From assembly GCA_023446735.1 (NCBI GenBank), contig JAEXPQ010000150.1, forward strand, positions 26,847 to 90,846: a stretch of DNA of 64,000 bases, read 5' to 3'. The number at the start of each line of letters is the position of its first letter. The stretch's first letter is position 1. Made by a program: the position numbers and the translations under genes. This document shows, in pieces, positions 27,136 through 36,497 of this stretch. The stretch comes from Verrucomicrobiota bacterium (GTDB lineage: Bacteria > Verrucomicrobiota > Verrucomicrobiia > Opitutales > Opitutaceae). The notes under the pieces were generated by a model that was not told the origin of the DNA, made no database searches, and saw only the letters and a program-made list of their open reading frames with translations.

Positions 27136-28131
27136 ATGAATCCTCTGCCGTTGCTGTCCGTCATCATCGTCGCCTGGCGCTCGCGGGAGGAGATCCTTGC
27201 GTGTGTGCGGTCGATCCCCCTTCGACTGGCCCAGGGACCAGAGCAGTCCTGTGACGGTGTGGCGGAAGGTCTGGTGGAGGTGGTCGTGGTCGACAACTCG
27301 CTGAACGAGGATGGCACGGCCGATCTGCTGGCTCGCGAGGCGCCGCACGTTCGCTGTCTTGTGCCGGTGGAGAACCTCGGCTTTGGGCGGGGCAACAACC
27401 TCGGCTTCCGGGAGACGACAGGCGAGTGCGTGCTCTTCCTCAACCCCGACACGGTCTGCAACGGGGCGGCGCTGGAACACAGCGTGGCGCGAGTGTTGGC
27501 GGATCGGTCGATCGGAATGCTGTCGCCGAAGTTGGTGTTGGCTGACGGCTCGATGGACTTGGCCTGTCGGCGTTCGATCCCGACCGCATGGGATGGTTTC
27601 TGCCGAGCGAGCGGGTTGGCGGCAAGGTTCCCGCGGCGGAAGCTGTTCGCGGGCTACAATCTCACGCACCTGCCCGAGGGCGGCACCTATGATGTCGGTG
27701 CCATCAACGGTGCGTTCATGCTGGGCCGCCGTGAGGTATTCGAGACAGTGGCGGAGTGCGAGAGGTCGACCTCCGGAGCGGTCCGGACGCAAGGTCCGAC
27801 CCTACAGCGATCCGGTGCTGTGTTCGACGAGCGGTTCTTCATGTACGGTGACGATCTGGACCTCTGCTTACGGGTCGCGCGAGCTGGGTTTCGTATCGTG
27901 TACGACGGCCGGGTGCAGATCACTCACCTGAAGGGCACCAGTGTCGCGAAAGATTACGCCCGGATGGCGCAGGCGATTTTCGACGCCAATCGCGATGTGT
28001 ACCTCAAGCACTTCAATCCGCGGGGCTCGCGCTTGGTGGCTTGGAAGTACAGACTGGCGTTTGGGCTCTGGAAGCGTGTGGCTCTGGCGCGAGCCGCGTG
28101 CCGCGGTTCGAAGTGCGTGCGGCCGGTTTGA
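27136..28131 (+). CDS. Family 2 glycosyltransferase with in-frame repeat-derived insertions
   Basis: 331 residues. LLSVIIVAWRSREEILACV, VEVVVVDNSLNEDGTADLL, CVLFLNPDTVCNGAALE and FDERFFMYGDDLDLCLRVA are canonical GT2 rhamnosyltransferase blocks. Two segments break the usual spacing: LRLAQGPEQSCDGVAEG before the VEVVVVDN strand (bases about 27217-27265) and ERSTSGAVRTQGPTLQRSGA just before FDERFF (about 27759-27820). Both coincide with copies of dispersed non-coding repeats, read in frame. Whether the enzyme remains active is open. The gene converges with the wcaJ-like gene, 7 bases apart. Confidence 0.82.
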   Translation: MNPLPLLSVIIVAWRSREEILACVRSIPLRLAQGPEQSCDGVAEGLVEVVVVDNSLNEDGTADLLAREAPHVRCLVPVENLGFGRGNNLGFRETTGECVLFLNPDTVCNGAALEHSVARVLADRSIGMLSPKLVLADGSMDLACRRSIPTAWDGFCRASGLAARFPRRKLFAGYNLTHLPEGGTYDVGAINGAFMLGRREVFETVAECERSTSGAVRTQGPTLQRSGAVFDERFFMYGDDLDLCLRVARAGFRIVYDGRVQITHLKGTSVAKDYARMAQAIFDANRDVYLKHFNPRGSRLVAWKYRLAFGLWKRVALARAACRGSKCVRPV

Positions 28132-28138
28132 GGTGTAC

Positions 28139-29563
28139 TCACTCCGCCGGGTTGCGCCAGCGGGCGAAGGTGAGGAGGAGGATCTGCAGGTCGAGCCAGA
28201 GTGACCAGTTCTCGATGTAGTAGATGTCGTGCTGGATTCGGGCGTGGAGATCGCCGGCTCCGCGGAGGTTGTTCACCTGGGCCCACCCGGTCATGCCGGG
28301 CTTCGCCAAGTGGCGGGGCAGGTAGTGCGGAATCTCCCCGGAGAGGCGGTCGACGTGGAAGGTGCGCTCCGGGCGGGGGCCGACGAGGCTCATCTCGCCG
28401 CGCAGCACGTTCCAGAACTGCGGCAGCTCGTCGAGATTCCAGCGGCGCATGAACCGGCCGATCCGCAACACCCGCGGGTCGTCGCCGGTGGTGCTCTGGT
28501 GGAGATGGTCCTGCGTGGCGGCGTCGGGTCGCATGCTGCGCAGCTTCCACATCGTGAACGGGCGGTGACCGGTGCCGATGCGCTCCTGCCCGAAAAGCAC
28601 CGGGCCGGGCGATTCGCGGCGGATGCACCACGCGAGCACGGCGACGACCGGAGCGGAAAGAAGCAGGCCGAGAGCCGCGCCCGCGACGTCGACGGTGCGT
28701 TTGAGGACGCGGCTGAACAGGCGCGTGATGGGAAGGTTCTCGATGCCGAGCACGGGCACGTTGCCGATCGTCTGCATCCGAAGACCGGAAACGAAGACCT
28801 GGAAAACGGTCGGGACGACCTTGAGCTCGACGTAGTTGCGCTCGCAGGCCTGCACGAGCGCCTGCATGCGCTCCGCCGGGAGGTCGAGGTGGGCGGCGAT
28901 CAGAATGTCGATGTGGTGGTGGCGCAATGCTGTGTCGAGTTCGCCGAAGTGGCCGAGTACGAGGGCGGGCAGGTCGGCGCGAGGGTCGGGGCGGCGCCCG
29001 GGCTCCTCGCCGATCAGTCCGACGATCTGGTAGGGGTGGGCCTGCGCTCCCGCGATGGCGTGGGCGAGGCGCGCTGCGTTGTCGTTCCAGCCGAGCACGG
29101 CGACGCGCTGTTGGACGCGCTCTAAGATGGAGCCGCGGCAGATCGCGGCGTAGAAGGCGGAGCGCCAGACGTACTCGAGCAGGACAACGCCAAGGAAGGC
29201 CACGGCGACGAAGAGGCGCGAGATGGGCGGGGAGAATTTGAGGACGAGCGAGACGCCGAGGTAGGCGAGCAGCCAGAGCACGGTGCCTTTGATGATGATG
29301 GCGAGCGCCTGATAACGCCGGAGCAGCAGACGTTCGTCGTAGAGCCCGAGCTGAGCGTAGGTGACGACCAGGAGCGTGACGCCCACCAGCAGGAGCGGCA
29401 GGTAGTCCGCGAACGCCGCTGATTCTACGGGGAGTCCCAACTGGCCGAGCCGCGTGTCGTACCGCAGCCACCACGCCAGCGACAGTCCGGCAAACGCGAA
29501 CACCAGGTCGCCCGCGAGCAGGAGCGCGGGCAGAACGATCTGGCGGAGGGTGTTGCGATGCAT
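28139..29563 (-). CDS. Polyprenyl-phosphate hexose-1-phosphate transferase (WcaJ/exopolysaccharide initiating PGT)
   Basis: 474 residues from ATG 29563. Four N-terminal helices (e.g. IVLPALLLAGDLVFAFAGLSL) are followed by a cytoplasmic CoA-binding-like domain and the polyprenyl-phosphate transferase core. That core contains KRTVDVAGAALGLLLSAPVV, FGQERIGTGHRPFTMWKLRS, WNLDELPQFWNVLRGEMSLV, GPRPE and KPGMTGWAQVNNLRG. These are the conserved membrane re-entrant helix, the Asp-Glu catalytic dyad (LDELPQ) and the product-side loop. It starts glycan synthesis by moving hexose-1-phosphate from a UDP-sugar to undecaprenyl phosphate. The frame stays open to 30010, but its N-terminal translation is low-complexity PSSV repeats, so I rejected it. 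Confidence 0.92.
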   Translation of the reverse strand: MHRNTLRQIVLPALLLAGDLVFAFAGLSLAWWLRYDTRLGQLGLPVESAAFADYLPLLLVGVTLLVVTYAQLGLYDERLLLRRYQALAIIIKGTVLWLLAYLGVSLVLKFSPPISRLFVAVAFLGVVLLEYVWRSAFYAAICRGSILERVQQRVAVLGWNDNAARLAHAIAGAQAHPYQIVGLIGEEPGRRPDPRADLPALVLGHFGELDTALRHHHIDILIAAHLDLPAERMQALVQACERNYVELKVVPTVFQVFVSGLRMQTIGNVPVLGIENLPITRLFSRVLKRTVDVAGAALGLLLSAPVVAVLAWCIRRESPGPVLFGQERIGTGHRPFTMWKLRSMRPDAATQDHLHQSTTGDDPRVLRIGRFMRRWNLDELPQFWNVLRGEMSLVGPRPERTFHVDRLSGEIPHYLPRHLAKPGMTGWAQVNNLRGAGDLHARIQHDIYYIENWSLWLDLQILLLTFARWRNPAE

Positions 29564-29589
29564 GGGGCGGGGCCGGTGGTCGGTCGAGG

Positions 29590-29682
29590 ACGAAGGGCTG
29601 ATGACGGAGGACGGTGGGCTGACGACGGAAGACGGAAGACAGAGGACGGATGACGGAGGACAGAGGACGGATGACGGAGGGC
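29590..29682. repeat. Purine-rich degenerate tandem repeat upstream of the wcaJ-like gene
   Basis: A 21-base unit, agaggacggatgacggagg(a/g)c, occurs twice head to tail at 29641-29661 and 29662-29682. Degenerate copies of the gacggagg core lie back to about 29590. On the minus strand it translates as PSSV-type repeats, a known artefact of this non-coding repeat. It lies immediately upstream of the chosen wcaJ start and between divergent genes, so it falls in the promoter region of both. Confidence 0.75.
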
Positions 29683-30011
29683 GGGCGGATTGGGCCAGGG
29701 GAGTAACAGGTAACAGGTGCCGCGTGGCAAGTGCCGGAGCGGCGCGGTGGTTGGGGTCCGTCCGCCACCGGACGTCGCTCGTGTGTTTTGCACTCTCAAA
29801 CAGCGGCCGAAGTGGGGCGCTGTCGCGAACCTCCCCAGTGTTTCGACCTTTCGCGCGGGCCGAATGCCTCGGCGGGTTCCGCGACGGGTGGAAATGATCG
29901 GGCTGGAGCACTGCTGCGCGATTGGGCCGAGAAAACGACGGCTCCGGATAATGCAAACCGTCCGGTGTGGTGTTGTGCGCGGGATGTGCCGGGGCTACGG
30001 AGACGTCCACA

Positions 30012-30986
30012 ATGAGCGACGTCTATTGTTTCGGCCATGTCAGCACCGGTGTCATCTTGCGCCTGAAAGGGCGTTTCCCCGCGCCCGACGGCTACGGCGA
30101 GGTCGTGGAGACACTCGAGAACCACTCGGGCGAGGCGACGGGCAGCGCGTTGGTGCTGGCCCGGCTCGGGGCGAGCGTCGCGCTTGAGGGCAACTGGATC
30201 GGCGACACGCCGCAGTGCCGGCGCACGCTGGAGTTTCTCCGTGCCCGCGGCATCGACTGCTCCGGGTTGGTCGTGAAGCCGGGATATCAGGGCGTGAACG
30301 AGGTCGTGATCTCGGACGGCGAGTCGCGGACGGTTTTCGGGCGTTACTGCGACCTGCTGTTCACCACGCCGCAATGGGAGGCACCGAATCCCGAGCGCAT
30401 CCGGGCGGCGCGGATCGTATGCGTGGATCCCGCCTTCGGCGAGACGACGCTCACCGTGGCCCGCACCGCCAAGGCGCTGGGGAAGCCGCTGGTCACGTGC
30501 GACGCGCGGGCGGACAGTGAACTCGCGCGGTTGGCGGATGTCGTGGCGGTGTCGGGCGAGATGATGGCGCGCGAGTATCCGGCGGCGTTGAGCGACCCGG
30601 AGGCTCGCGAGCGGTTGTTCGATGAATACCTTGAGCGCTGTCCCGGGCTGGTGGTGTTCACCGCCGGCTCCCGGCCGCTGTGGTTCGGACGGGGCCGGAT
30701 GGCGCCGGCCAGCGCCGGCCGGGCAACTCCGGGAGTGCGCGGTGAACTGCCACCTTTCCCGGTCGAGGTGATCGACAGCGCCGGGGCGGGCGACAGCTTC
30801 CGCGGTGGATTGATCTTCGGGATGCTGCACGGTTGGCGCGACGAGGACACTGTGCGTTTCGCGTGCGCGGTGGCCGCGCTGATTTGCACGACCGCTCCCG
30901 GCTGCGTGAATCCGCCGACTCTCGCGCAGGTCCGCGCTTTTCTTGAGGCTCGCGGGGCGGCGCTGCCATCGGCCCCGGTCGCTTGA
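30012..30986 (+). CDS. PfkB/ribokinase-family carbohydrate kinase
   Basis: 324 residues from ATG 30012. VYCFGHVSTGVILRL opens the fold, GEATGSALVLARLGASVALE is the first PfkB glycine region, and DSAGAGDSFRGGLIFGML is PfkB signature 2 with the catalytic Asp in GAGD. The family phosphorylates sugars or nucleosides using ATP. The stretch GRMAPASAGRATPGVRGELP (bases about 30692-30752) before FPVEVIDSAGAGDS is a palindrome-rich insertion-like loop. The gene is divergent from the wcaJ-like gene and converges with the giant glycosyltransferase. It may supply a phosphosugar for the nucleotide-sugar pathway; substrate unknown. Confidence 0.82.
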   Translation: MSDVYCFGHVSTGVILRLKGRFPAPDGYGEVVETLENHSGEATGSALVLARLGASVALEGNWIGDTPQCRRTLEFLRARGIDCSGLVVKPGYQGVNEVVISDGESRTVFGRYCDLLFTTPQWEAPNPERIRAARIVCVDPAFGETTLTVARTAKALGKPLVTCDARADSELARLADVVAVSGEMMAREYPAALSDPEARERLFDEYLERCPGLVVFTAGSRPLWFGRGRMAPASAGRATPGVRGELPPFPVEVIDSAGAGDSFRGGLIFGMLHGWRDEDTVRFACAVAALICTTAPGCVNPPTLAQVRAFLEARGAALPSAPVA

Positions 30987-31031
30987 TTCGCGCGGGCCGG
31001 GCGGGCGCCGCGTCGTGGTGGTGATCGCGGG

Positions 31032-34000
31032 CTATGGCGCGGCGGGGTCGTGCAGCAGCACGACCTCGCGGGCGAGGGCGACGTGCTGCGGCAGCACCTT
31101 GCGGTGATCGTAGGCGCGCAGGACTTTCGAGTAGGCCGTCGGAGCGAGCGATTTGCCGCTGCGCTCCTTGGCAAGGCAGGTGCGCATCGTGCGGGAGAGG
31201 CCTTCGACATCCCCGGGTTTTACCAAGTAGGCTTCGGCGCGCGGGAGCACCATCTCGGGGATGCCATGGACGTCGGTCGTGACAATCGGGGTACGGAACG
31301 CCATCGCCTCCATCACGACCCGCGGAAACGACTCCTCGTAGCTGGTGCAGACGAAGAGATCCGCGAGCAGGAAAAAGTCGTAGGCCTCGCGGGTCTCGGG
31401 CACGAGGGTGAGGTTGCCCAATCCGAGTTGTTCGATGTCGGCCTCGAGCCAATCGAGGTAGATCCCCGGGCGGGCGCCGACGAGGACGAAGCGCACCGAT
31501 TGCGCGCCGCGGTGGTGGCGGTTGAAATGCTCGATGGCGCGGATGAAGACGTGCTGGCCCTTGCGCTCGCAGACGGTGCCGATGTTCACCACGATCGTCT
31601 CGTCGGTGCGGAAACCGTGTTTGCGGCGCAGTTCGTCCCGTGTGTGGGCGGCCCGGAAGGCCTCGATCCCGGCGAGGTCGATCCAGCTGCGGACGAGGCG
31701 GAAGTTGTCGCGGCGGTTGCAGTCCTCGTAGTACGCCCGGGTGGCCGCGCAGAGGAACAAGGTGCGGTCCGCCTCAGCGAGGGCCTGCTCGACCACCCGG
31801 TGCATCGGCCGCGCCAGCATGTGCTCGAAGAACCGGAAGAGCGTGGTGCTTTCGTGGATGTAGAGCAGCGAGGGCTTGCCCGCCTGGCGAGCGAGGGGCA
31901 CGCCCCAGAAGCCGACGAGGGTGTTGCAGACGACGAGATCGATCCGGTCGAACGGCAACGTGGCGCGCAGCGTGGCGAGGCGTTCGTGGAGCTGGGCCTC
32001 GTTCGGCGCGGAGTAGAACTGGTGGCGGTCGACGATCCGAATCTCGGCGCCGAGTTCCTCGTAACGGGGGCGGATCGGGCCCTCCTCGTTTGACACGACC
32101 GTGATCGTGAAGCCGGCTTCGCGAACCAGGTGCGTGGCGTACTCGAGCAGGAAGAGCGGCGCGCCTTCCAGGTTCAGGTTGTGCGTGAGCAGCAGCACGT
32201 GCAGCCGCCCGGCGCGGTCGGTGTGGGCGCAGGCCGCGCCGCGGCACCGTGGCCGCATCTGGCCGTCGAGCACGAGGTGGCGGCTGAAGTACGGGTCGCG
32301 CGACAGCGGGTAGCGGCGCACGAAGGCCACGTGCTCGGACTCGTCGAAGGTGACGCCGCGCGTGGCGCTGCCGCGGTGGACGAGCGTCGCTTGCGGCGTG
32401 TACACGCACCGTTGGCCGGCTGCGATGGCGCGCAGGCAGTAGTCGACGTCGTTGTACGCGACGCCGAAATCCCGCTCGTCGAAGCCTCCAAGGTCGCGAT
32501 ACAGCGAGGTGCGCGTCATGAGGCAGGCGCCGGTGACGGCGGAGACCTCGCGTGCGACGGAGTGCCAGATCACCGGCGTGGCGCGCTCGTCGGCCTTTGC
32601 GAGCGGTGTGTCCGCGAGGCCCTCGTGCGGGCCGATGACGACACCGGTGTGGTTGAGTGTGCGGTCCGGATAAACCAGTTTTGCGCCGACGACCCCTACA
32701 TCGGGTTGCGCGAACCAGCCGGCCATCTCCTCGAGCCAGCCGGGCTCCAGCGCTTCGACGTCGTTGTTGAGGTGGAGGATCAGTGGCGTGTCGACGTGGG
32801 GCAGCGCGAGGTTGACCAGATGCGAGTAGTTGAACGGCGCGTGCACGTCGGCCGGCCGGACCACGGTGCAGCGCAGGTCCGTGCGCTGGGCCATCCGCGC
32901 GAGAAAGCGGGTGGCGTCGGCATCGCGGGAGTGGTCGTCGACGATGACGAGTTTCGCGTGGCGCCAGTCGACGGTCTCCTCGAGGTGCTCGATGCACTCC
33001 TGGAGGAGGTAGAGTTTGTCCCGTGTCGGGATGACGATGGTGACGGGGTTGGCGGCGAGAAACGCGCCGCTCCAGCGGAGTTGGTGGAGGTTGAGTCGGC
33101 GCTGGCGGGCCGCTTCCGGCAGGAAGGGCGCGGCGGAAAGGCCGCGGCGGCGCATCGTGTCCTCAAGGGCGAGGCGCGCTTGTTCGATGGCGGGTGCAGC
33201 GGGGTCGATGGTCTCCGGCCGCTCGGCGCGGGCGTGATGGCAGACGAACGGAAGGTGGGCGACCTGCGCGGGAGCGAGTTCGTCGCCGAGGCGTAGCAGT
33301 AGGTCGAACCAAGGGACGTCCGGATACTCGGGGCGGAAGGAGCCGAGGGCGATGAACCGTTCGCGGCGCACGAGGCTGAGCTGTCCGGGGTAGAGGCCGG
33401 AGAGCGCGAGCGCGGGGCTCCAGTCGGGCTTGAAGGCGGGGGCGGAGCGCCGACCGGTGGCGTCCATGCGATCCTCGTCGGTGTAGATCAGCTCGAGGTC
33501 AGGTTGCTTGGCCAGGGCCTCGGCGGCGTGGAGGAGCGCATCGGGCGAGAGACGGGAGTCGCCGGGCAGGAGCGCGAGGTATGTGGCAGCAGATTCTTGG
33601 GCGGCGGTGTTGAGGGCGCGGATGCGGTCCGCGCCGCCCGCGTGTGCGATCGCGCGGCAACGCGGTTCGGCGGCGAGGACGGCGGCAAGTTCGGGCTGAG
33701 CGGGGCCGCCGAGGACCAGGCGTGCTTCCCACTGCGGAAAGATCTGGGCGGTGAGCGAGGCGACGAGTTGCTGCAATTCCGGGCCGCGGCAGCCGTAGCC
33801 GTCGATGAGCAGGAGGAAGCGTGGGCCTTCGGTCTGGAGGGTGGCCGCGGAGGTGCGCATGGCGGCGAGCACGCGGGGGGCGAGGCGGTTGGCGTGCTGC
33901 CACGCGGCGTAGGGATCGGTCGGCGGCGGGACACGTTGGGCGAGGCCGACGGGCGCGTCGCGGCGGAACCCGTCGCGCGTGAGTTTGGCGGCGGCCCAGA

Positions 34001-34952
34001 GGGCCTTGAGCGAGCCTAGCGGGATGCCTTGGCGACGGGCTGCGGCATGAAGGGCGCGCCCCGTTTCGAGAAGGAGCCGGTCGGAGAACTCGGGCAGCGG
34101 GCGCTCGCGCGCGGAACAGGTTCTCTGATACACGCGGCGGACCCACACGAGGTGACGCGAGCCGTCCGCGAGCTCGGCGAAGATGCGGACGCACACCGGG
34201 TTCGGCGCGTCCTCCGCGAGATCGAGCATGCCGAAGAACTGCGCGTTCCGGGCGTACGGATGACCGGGAAACCGGGCGGCGGCCTCCGCGCTTTCGCGGT
34301 GCTCGTGCCGGATGGTGTTCTCGACCTGCGGGTGGGTGCTGCCCAGGAGGCGGACGATGCGCTGGTCCTGATGGATGAGCCAGCCATCGACCCGGATCTT
34401 GCCGAACTGCGTGTCGGCGACGCGCAACGGAGTTTCAAGCACGCCATGGAAGGGCGCGCGGGGCAGGGTGTCGAACGAGAGGGCGGCGGCGGCCGCGGCC
34501 AGGCGGTCGGCGGCGGGCGCGAGGTCGCCGCCGGGTTCGGCGCGGCGGATTTGCAACAGTTCCCGCCAGATCGCGGGGAGGATCTCGACATCGAGCGGCG
34601 GCGGGGTTGCGGGGCCGGAGCGCACTTCGATGGGCGTCCGCCAGATTTCGACCCAGTTGCGGCCGGCGTCGAAGAGTTCGAGGCGGAGCTCGGTCGCGCC
34701 GCGGGGGGGCAGCACATCGATGGCGAAGCCCGCGTGCGGCCGGCCGAGGCGACCGCGGTGACGTTGTTCCGCGTGCGGGTGCGGCAAACCGAGGACGCCG
34801 AGATAGACGCGGCCGCCGATCACGGCGCGAATGTCGGAGAAAACGGCTTCGGTCTTCGCGAGAAACCATCCGGAGATCCGGGTGGTTTGGCCGTCGAAGA
34901 CCCAGCTGGAGGGGTGCTCGACGTCGAAGATGTAGGCGTTGTTCTCGTTCAT
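31032..34952 (-). CDS. Giant multidomain glycosyltransferase (tandem GT2 plus GT4; RfbC-like)
   Basis: 1306 residues from ATG 34952. In order: two N-terminal beta-rich modules (residues about 1-110 and 160-280, each with a 'SGWFLAKTEAVFS' or 'DGWLIHQDQRIVR' strand). Then a GT2-like domain around 360-540, with RALNTAAQESAATYLALLPGD and LIYTDEDRMD. Then a second, canonical GT2 (VTIVIPTRDKLYLLQECIEH, LVIVDDHSRDAD, LHLNNDVEALEPGWLEEMA, GGFDERDFGVAYNDVDYCLR). Finally a GT4 domain (LLLTHNLNLEGAPLFLLEYA, FVCTSYEESFPRVVMEAMAF). The length and plan resemble Myxococcus RfbC-type O-antigen proteins. It could add several sugars in one polypeptide. The frame is open to 35045 but the added part is low complexity. 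Confidence 0.85.
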   Translation of the reverse strand: MNENNAYIFDVEHPSSWVFDGQTTRISGWFLAKTEAVFSDIRAVIGGRVYLGVLGLPHPHAEQRHRGRLGRPHAGFAIDVLPPRGATELRLELFDAGRNWVEIWRTPIEVRSGPATPPPLDVEILPAIWRELLQIRRAEPGGDLAPAADRLAAAAAALSFDTLPRAPFHGVLETPLRVADTQFGKIRVDGWLIHQDQRIVRLLGSTHPQVENTIRHEHRESAEAAARFPGHPYARNAQFFGMLDLAEDAPNPVCVRIFAELADGSRHLVWVRRVYQRTCSARERPLPEFSDRLLLETGRALHAAARRQGIPLGSLKALWAAAKLTRDGFRRDAPVGLAQRVPPPTDPYAAWQHANRLAPRVLAAMRTSAATLQTEGPRFLLLIDGYGCRGPELQQLVASLTAQIFPQWEARLVLGGPAQPELAAVLAAEPRCRAIAHAGGADRIRALNTAAQESAATYLALLPGDSRLSPDALLHAAEALAKQPDLELIYTDEDRMDATGRRSAPAFKPDWSPALALSGLYPGQLSLVRRERFIALGSFRPEYPDVPWFDLLLRLGDELAPAQVAHLPFVCHHARAERPETIDPAAPAIEQARLALEDTMRRRGLSAAPFLPEAARQRRLNLHQLRWSGAFLAANPVTIVIPTRDKLYLLQECIEHLEETVDWRHAKLVIVDDHSRDADATRFLARMAQRTDLRCTVVRPADVHAPFNYSHLVNLALPHVDTPLILHLNNDVEALEPGWLEEMAGWFAQPDVGVVGAKLVYPDRTLNHTGVVIGPHEGLADTPLAKADERATPVIWHSVAREVSAVTGACLMTRTSLYRDLGGFDERDFGVAYNDVDYCLRAIAAGQRCVYTPQATLVHRGSATRGVTFDESEHVAFVRRYPLSRDPYFSRHLVLDGQMRPRCRGAACAHTDRAGRLHVLLLTHNLNLEGAPLFLLEYATHLVREAGFTITVVSNEEGPIRPRYEELGAEIRIVDRHQFYSAPNEAQLHERLATLRATLPFDRIDLVVCNTLVGFWGVPLARQAGKPSLLYIHESTTLFRFFEHMLARPMHRVVEQALAEADRTLFLCAATRAYYEDCNRRDNFRLVRSWIDLAGIEAFRAAHTRDELRRKHGFRTDETIVVNIGTVCERKGQHVFIRAIEHFNRHHRGAQSVRFVLVGARPGIYLDWLEADIEQLGLGNLTLVPETREAYDFFLLADLFVCTSYEESFPRVVMEAMAFRTPIVTTDVHGIPEMVLPRAEAYLVKPGDVEGLSRTMRTCLAKERSGKSLAPTAYSKVLRAYDHRKVLPQHVALAREVVLLHDPAAP

Positions 34953-35239
34953 GCCGGGCGGCGCGGAAGGGCGCCACTCAAGACGGCGGCTGGAGCCGGC
35001 GCAAGCGCGGGGGCGGCGGTGGTCGACGCTGGCCTCGGCCAACACGATGCCGTTGCCGCAGGTTCACGAACGCTCGCGCTCGCACCAATGGTACAACTTT
35101 GGGTCGGCGTGCTTGCCGTTTCGACCGGCTCAAGGCCCGCGCCGCTCGAGGGGCGCGCGCTCTCTGACGCGCGAGCATGTTCGCAGCCAGCCCGGCAGCC
35201 TCCATCCGCGGTTTCCGGGGCGACTCGAAGAAGCTGTGC
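34953..35239. other. Intergenic region with a repeat copy
   Basis: A 287-bp gap between two minus-strand genes, presumably with the promoter of the giant glycosyltransferase. A sequence CCGTTTCGACCGGCTCAAGG at about 35116-35135 resembles the short repeat found at 1961-1980 and 27218-27237. The segment 35140-35175 is self-complementary (cgcgccgctcgaggggcgcgcg). No gene is seen. Confidence 0.45.
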
Positions 35240-35692
35240 TTAGCGCAGGTACTTATCGTTGGAGTAGTAGAACTCCATTGCCGGGACGCTGATGGTGCCG
35301 GGGCTGCCTTGCGGCTGGTCTGGGCTGCGGAAGGGGGCGACTGCGCCGGTGTTGAACTTCAGGGCGTCGCCCACCCGCCGCAGGACCACATCGAAGGTGA
35401 CGCGGCGGTGGTTCCCGGAAGAGCTCCGGCTGTAGGTGAAGTACGATTTGAACGTCACCACCTTGCCGTCCTCCGACAGCGTGAGGTCAGCCAAGGAGAG
35501 CTTGTCGACCTCGTTGCCGTAGGGAAAGAATCGGGTCCACACGATCGAGTCGGCTTTGATCTCGATCTTCCCGTCCGGGGCGCTGCTGGTGGCTTGGCTT
35601 CTCCACAGACCGATGAGGCCGGGGTCGATCTGGGCGCGCAGGCTCGAGGTCAGCAGGACGAGGAACAGAAGGATTGTGGTTCTGGCGATCAT
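35240..35692 (-). CDS. Small exported protein, unknown function
   Basis: 150 residues from ATG 35692. MIARTTILLFLVLLTSSLRA is a signal peptide, likely cleaved after RA-Q. The mature part is a lipocalin-like or beta-sandwich-like series of strands: IGLWRSQATSSAPDGKIEI, VVTFKSYFTYSRSSSGNHR, RVTFDVVLRRVGDALKFN. The 'GxWR' opening suggests a small beta-barrel of unknown ligand. The open frame continues to 35953, but its upstream part is Arg/Pro-rich. It lies between the giant glycosyltransferase and a divergent zinc-ribbon protein; no partner can be inferred. Confidence 0.65.
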   Translation of the reverse strand: MIARTTILLFLVLLTSSLRAQIDPGLIGLWRSQATSSAPDGKIEIKADSIVWTRFFPYGNEVDKLSLADLTLSEDGKVVTFKSYFTYSRSSSGNHRRVTFDVVLRRVGDALKFNTGAVAPFRSPDQPQGSPGTISVPAMEFYYSNDKYLR

Positions 35693-35933
35693 GGGATTGG
35701 GGTGACGGCAGAACCCTCTCCGTAGTGGAATGGTGTTGCCAAGCCGTTTCTGGCGGCCGCGGGCCACGGGGCCGGCACCTGCTGGCGCGGTGCGCCGCCG
35801 GACGCGGTACGGATGGGGCGGCCTCGCCGCGTCGCTTGTACCGCGCGTTGTTCCGGACGGCCCACCGAGGAGAGAGGCTGCCGCGCCCTGAGCTTGCGGC
35901 GCCCGCGGTGGGCGACACGATCGGCGGCACCGT

Positions 35934-36380
35934 ATGAACGAACCCCGGTTCAATGGCCCGCTGGCGATTGCGGCAGGGCGCGCCTGGAGCGGAATCCTCC
36001 GGCACGGTCGGCCCGACCCCTGGCCGGCGGAAGTCGACGCGGCGGTGCGCGATCCGGCGGCGGTGCCCTTGTGCGTGAATTGTTTGCAGCCGCAGGCCGG
36101 ACATTGGTGGTTCTGTCCGCATTGCGGCGGCGCGACCGGCGAGTACGTGGCGACGATGCCCTACCTGTACATTTTTCAGCAGGGAGAATTCTTCCGCCGA
36201 GGGGTGATGGGGCCGCCGGAGCGGCGCAAGGGCGTGCTGGCGTTCCAGGCGCTCTACGCGGCCGCCAACTATTCGTTTTTCGCACCGCTGTACTGGTTCT
36301 GGATGGTGCGCCGTGCGCAGGGGCGGCCGATCTGCGTCGAGAAACGCCCAGAACTGCCGTGCGAGGAGTCGGGAGAGTAG
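35934..36380 (+). CDS. Small zinc-ribbon protein, unknown function
   Basis: 148 residues beginning MNEPRFNGPLAIAAGRA. Two CxxC pairs (CVNCLQPQAGHWWFCPHCGG, residues about 45-64) form a zinc ribbon like those of zinc-ribbon domain proteins of bacterial envelopes. A hydrophobic aromatic segment (ALYAAANYSFFAPLYWFW) near residues 103-120 could be one membrane helix. It is 118 bases upstream of the ECF sigma gene in the same orientation, so the genes may be expressed together. Function not known. Confidence 0.62.
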   Translation: MNEPRFNGPLAIAAGRAWSGILRHGRPDPWPAEVDAAVRDPAAVPLCVNCLQPQAGHWWFCPHCGGATGEYVATMPYLYIFQQGEFFRRGVMGPPERRKGVLAFQALYAAANYSFFAPLYWFWMVRRAQGRPICVEKRPELPCEESGE

Positions 36381-36497
36381 GGCGGCCGGGGTCGCCTCTT
36401 TGGCTCGGCGAGCCCTGGCGGAGCGCGCCTGCCGTCCCTTTGCGGTTTCTTTGCGGCGCGATTTCTGCGACTTTCCCCGCGCTGCCGTGTTCTCGTC

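Noticed and set aside
29590..29690. Possible CRISPR-like repeats
   Set aside because: Units are contiguous, degenerate and without spacers; no cas genes nearby.
29564..30010. N-terminal extension of the wcaJ-like gene (149 codons)
   Set aside because: Consists of PSSV-type translation of a non-coding repeat and lacks membrane or domain features; ATG 29563 starts the first helix.
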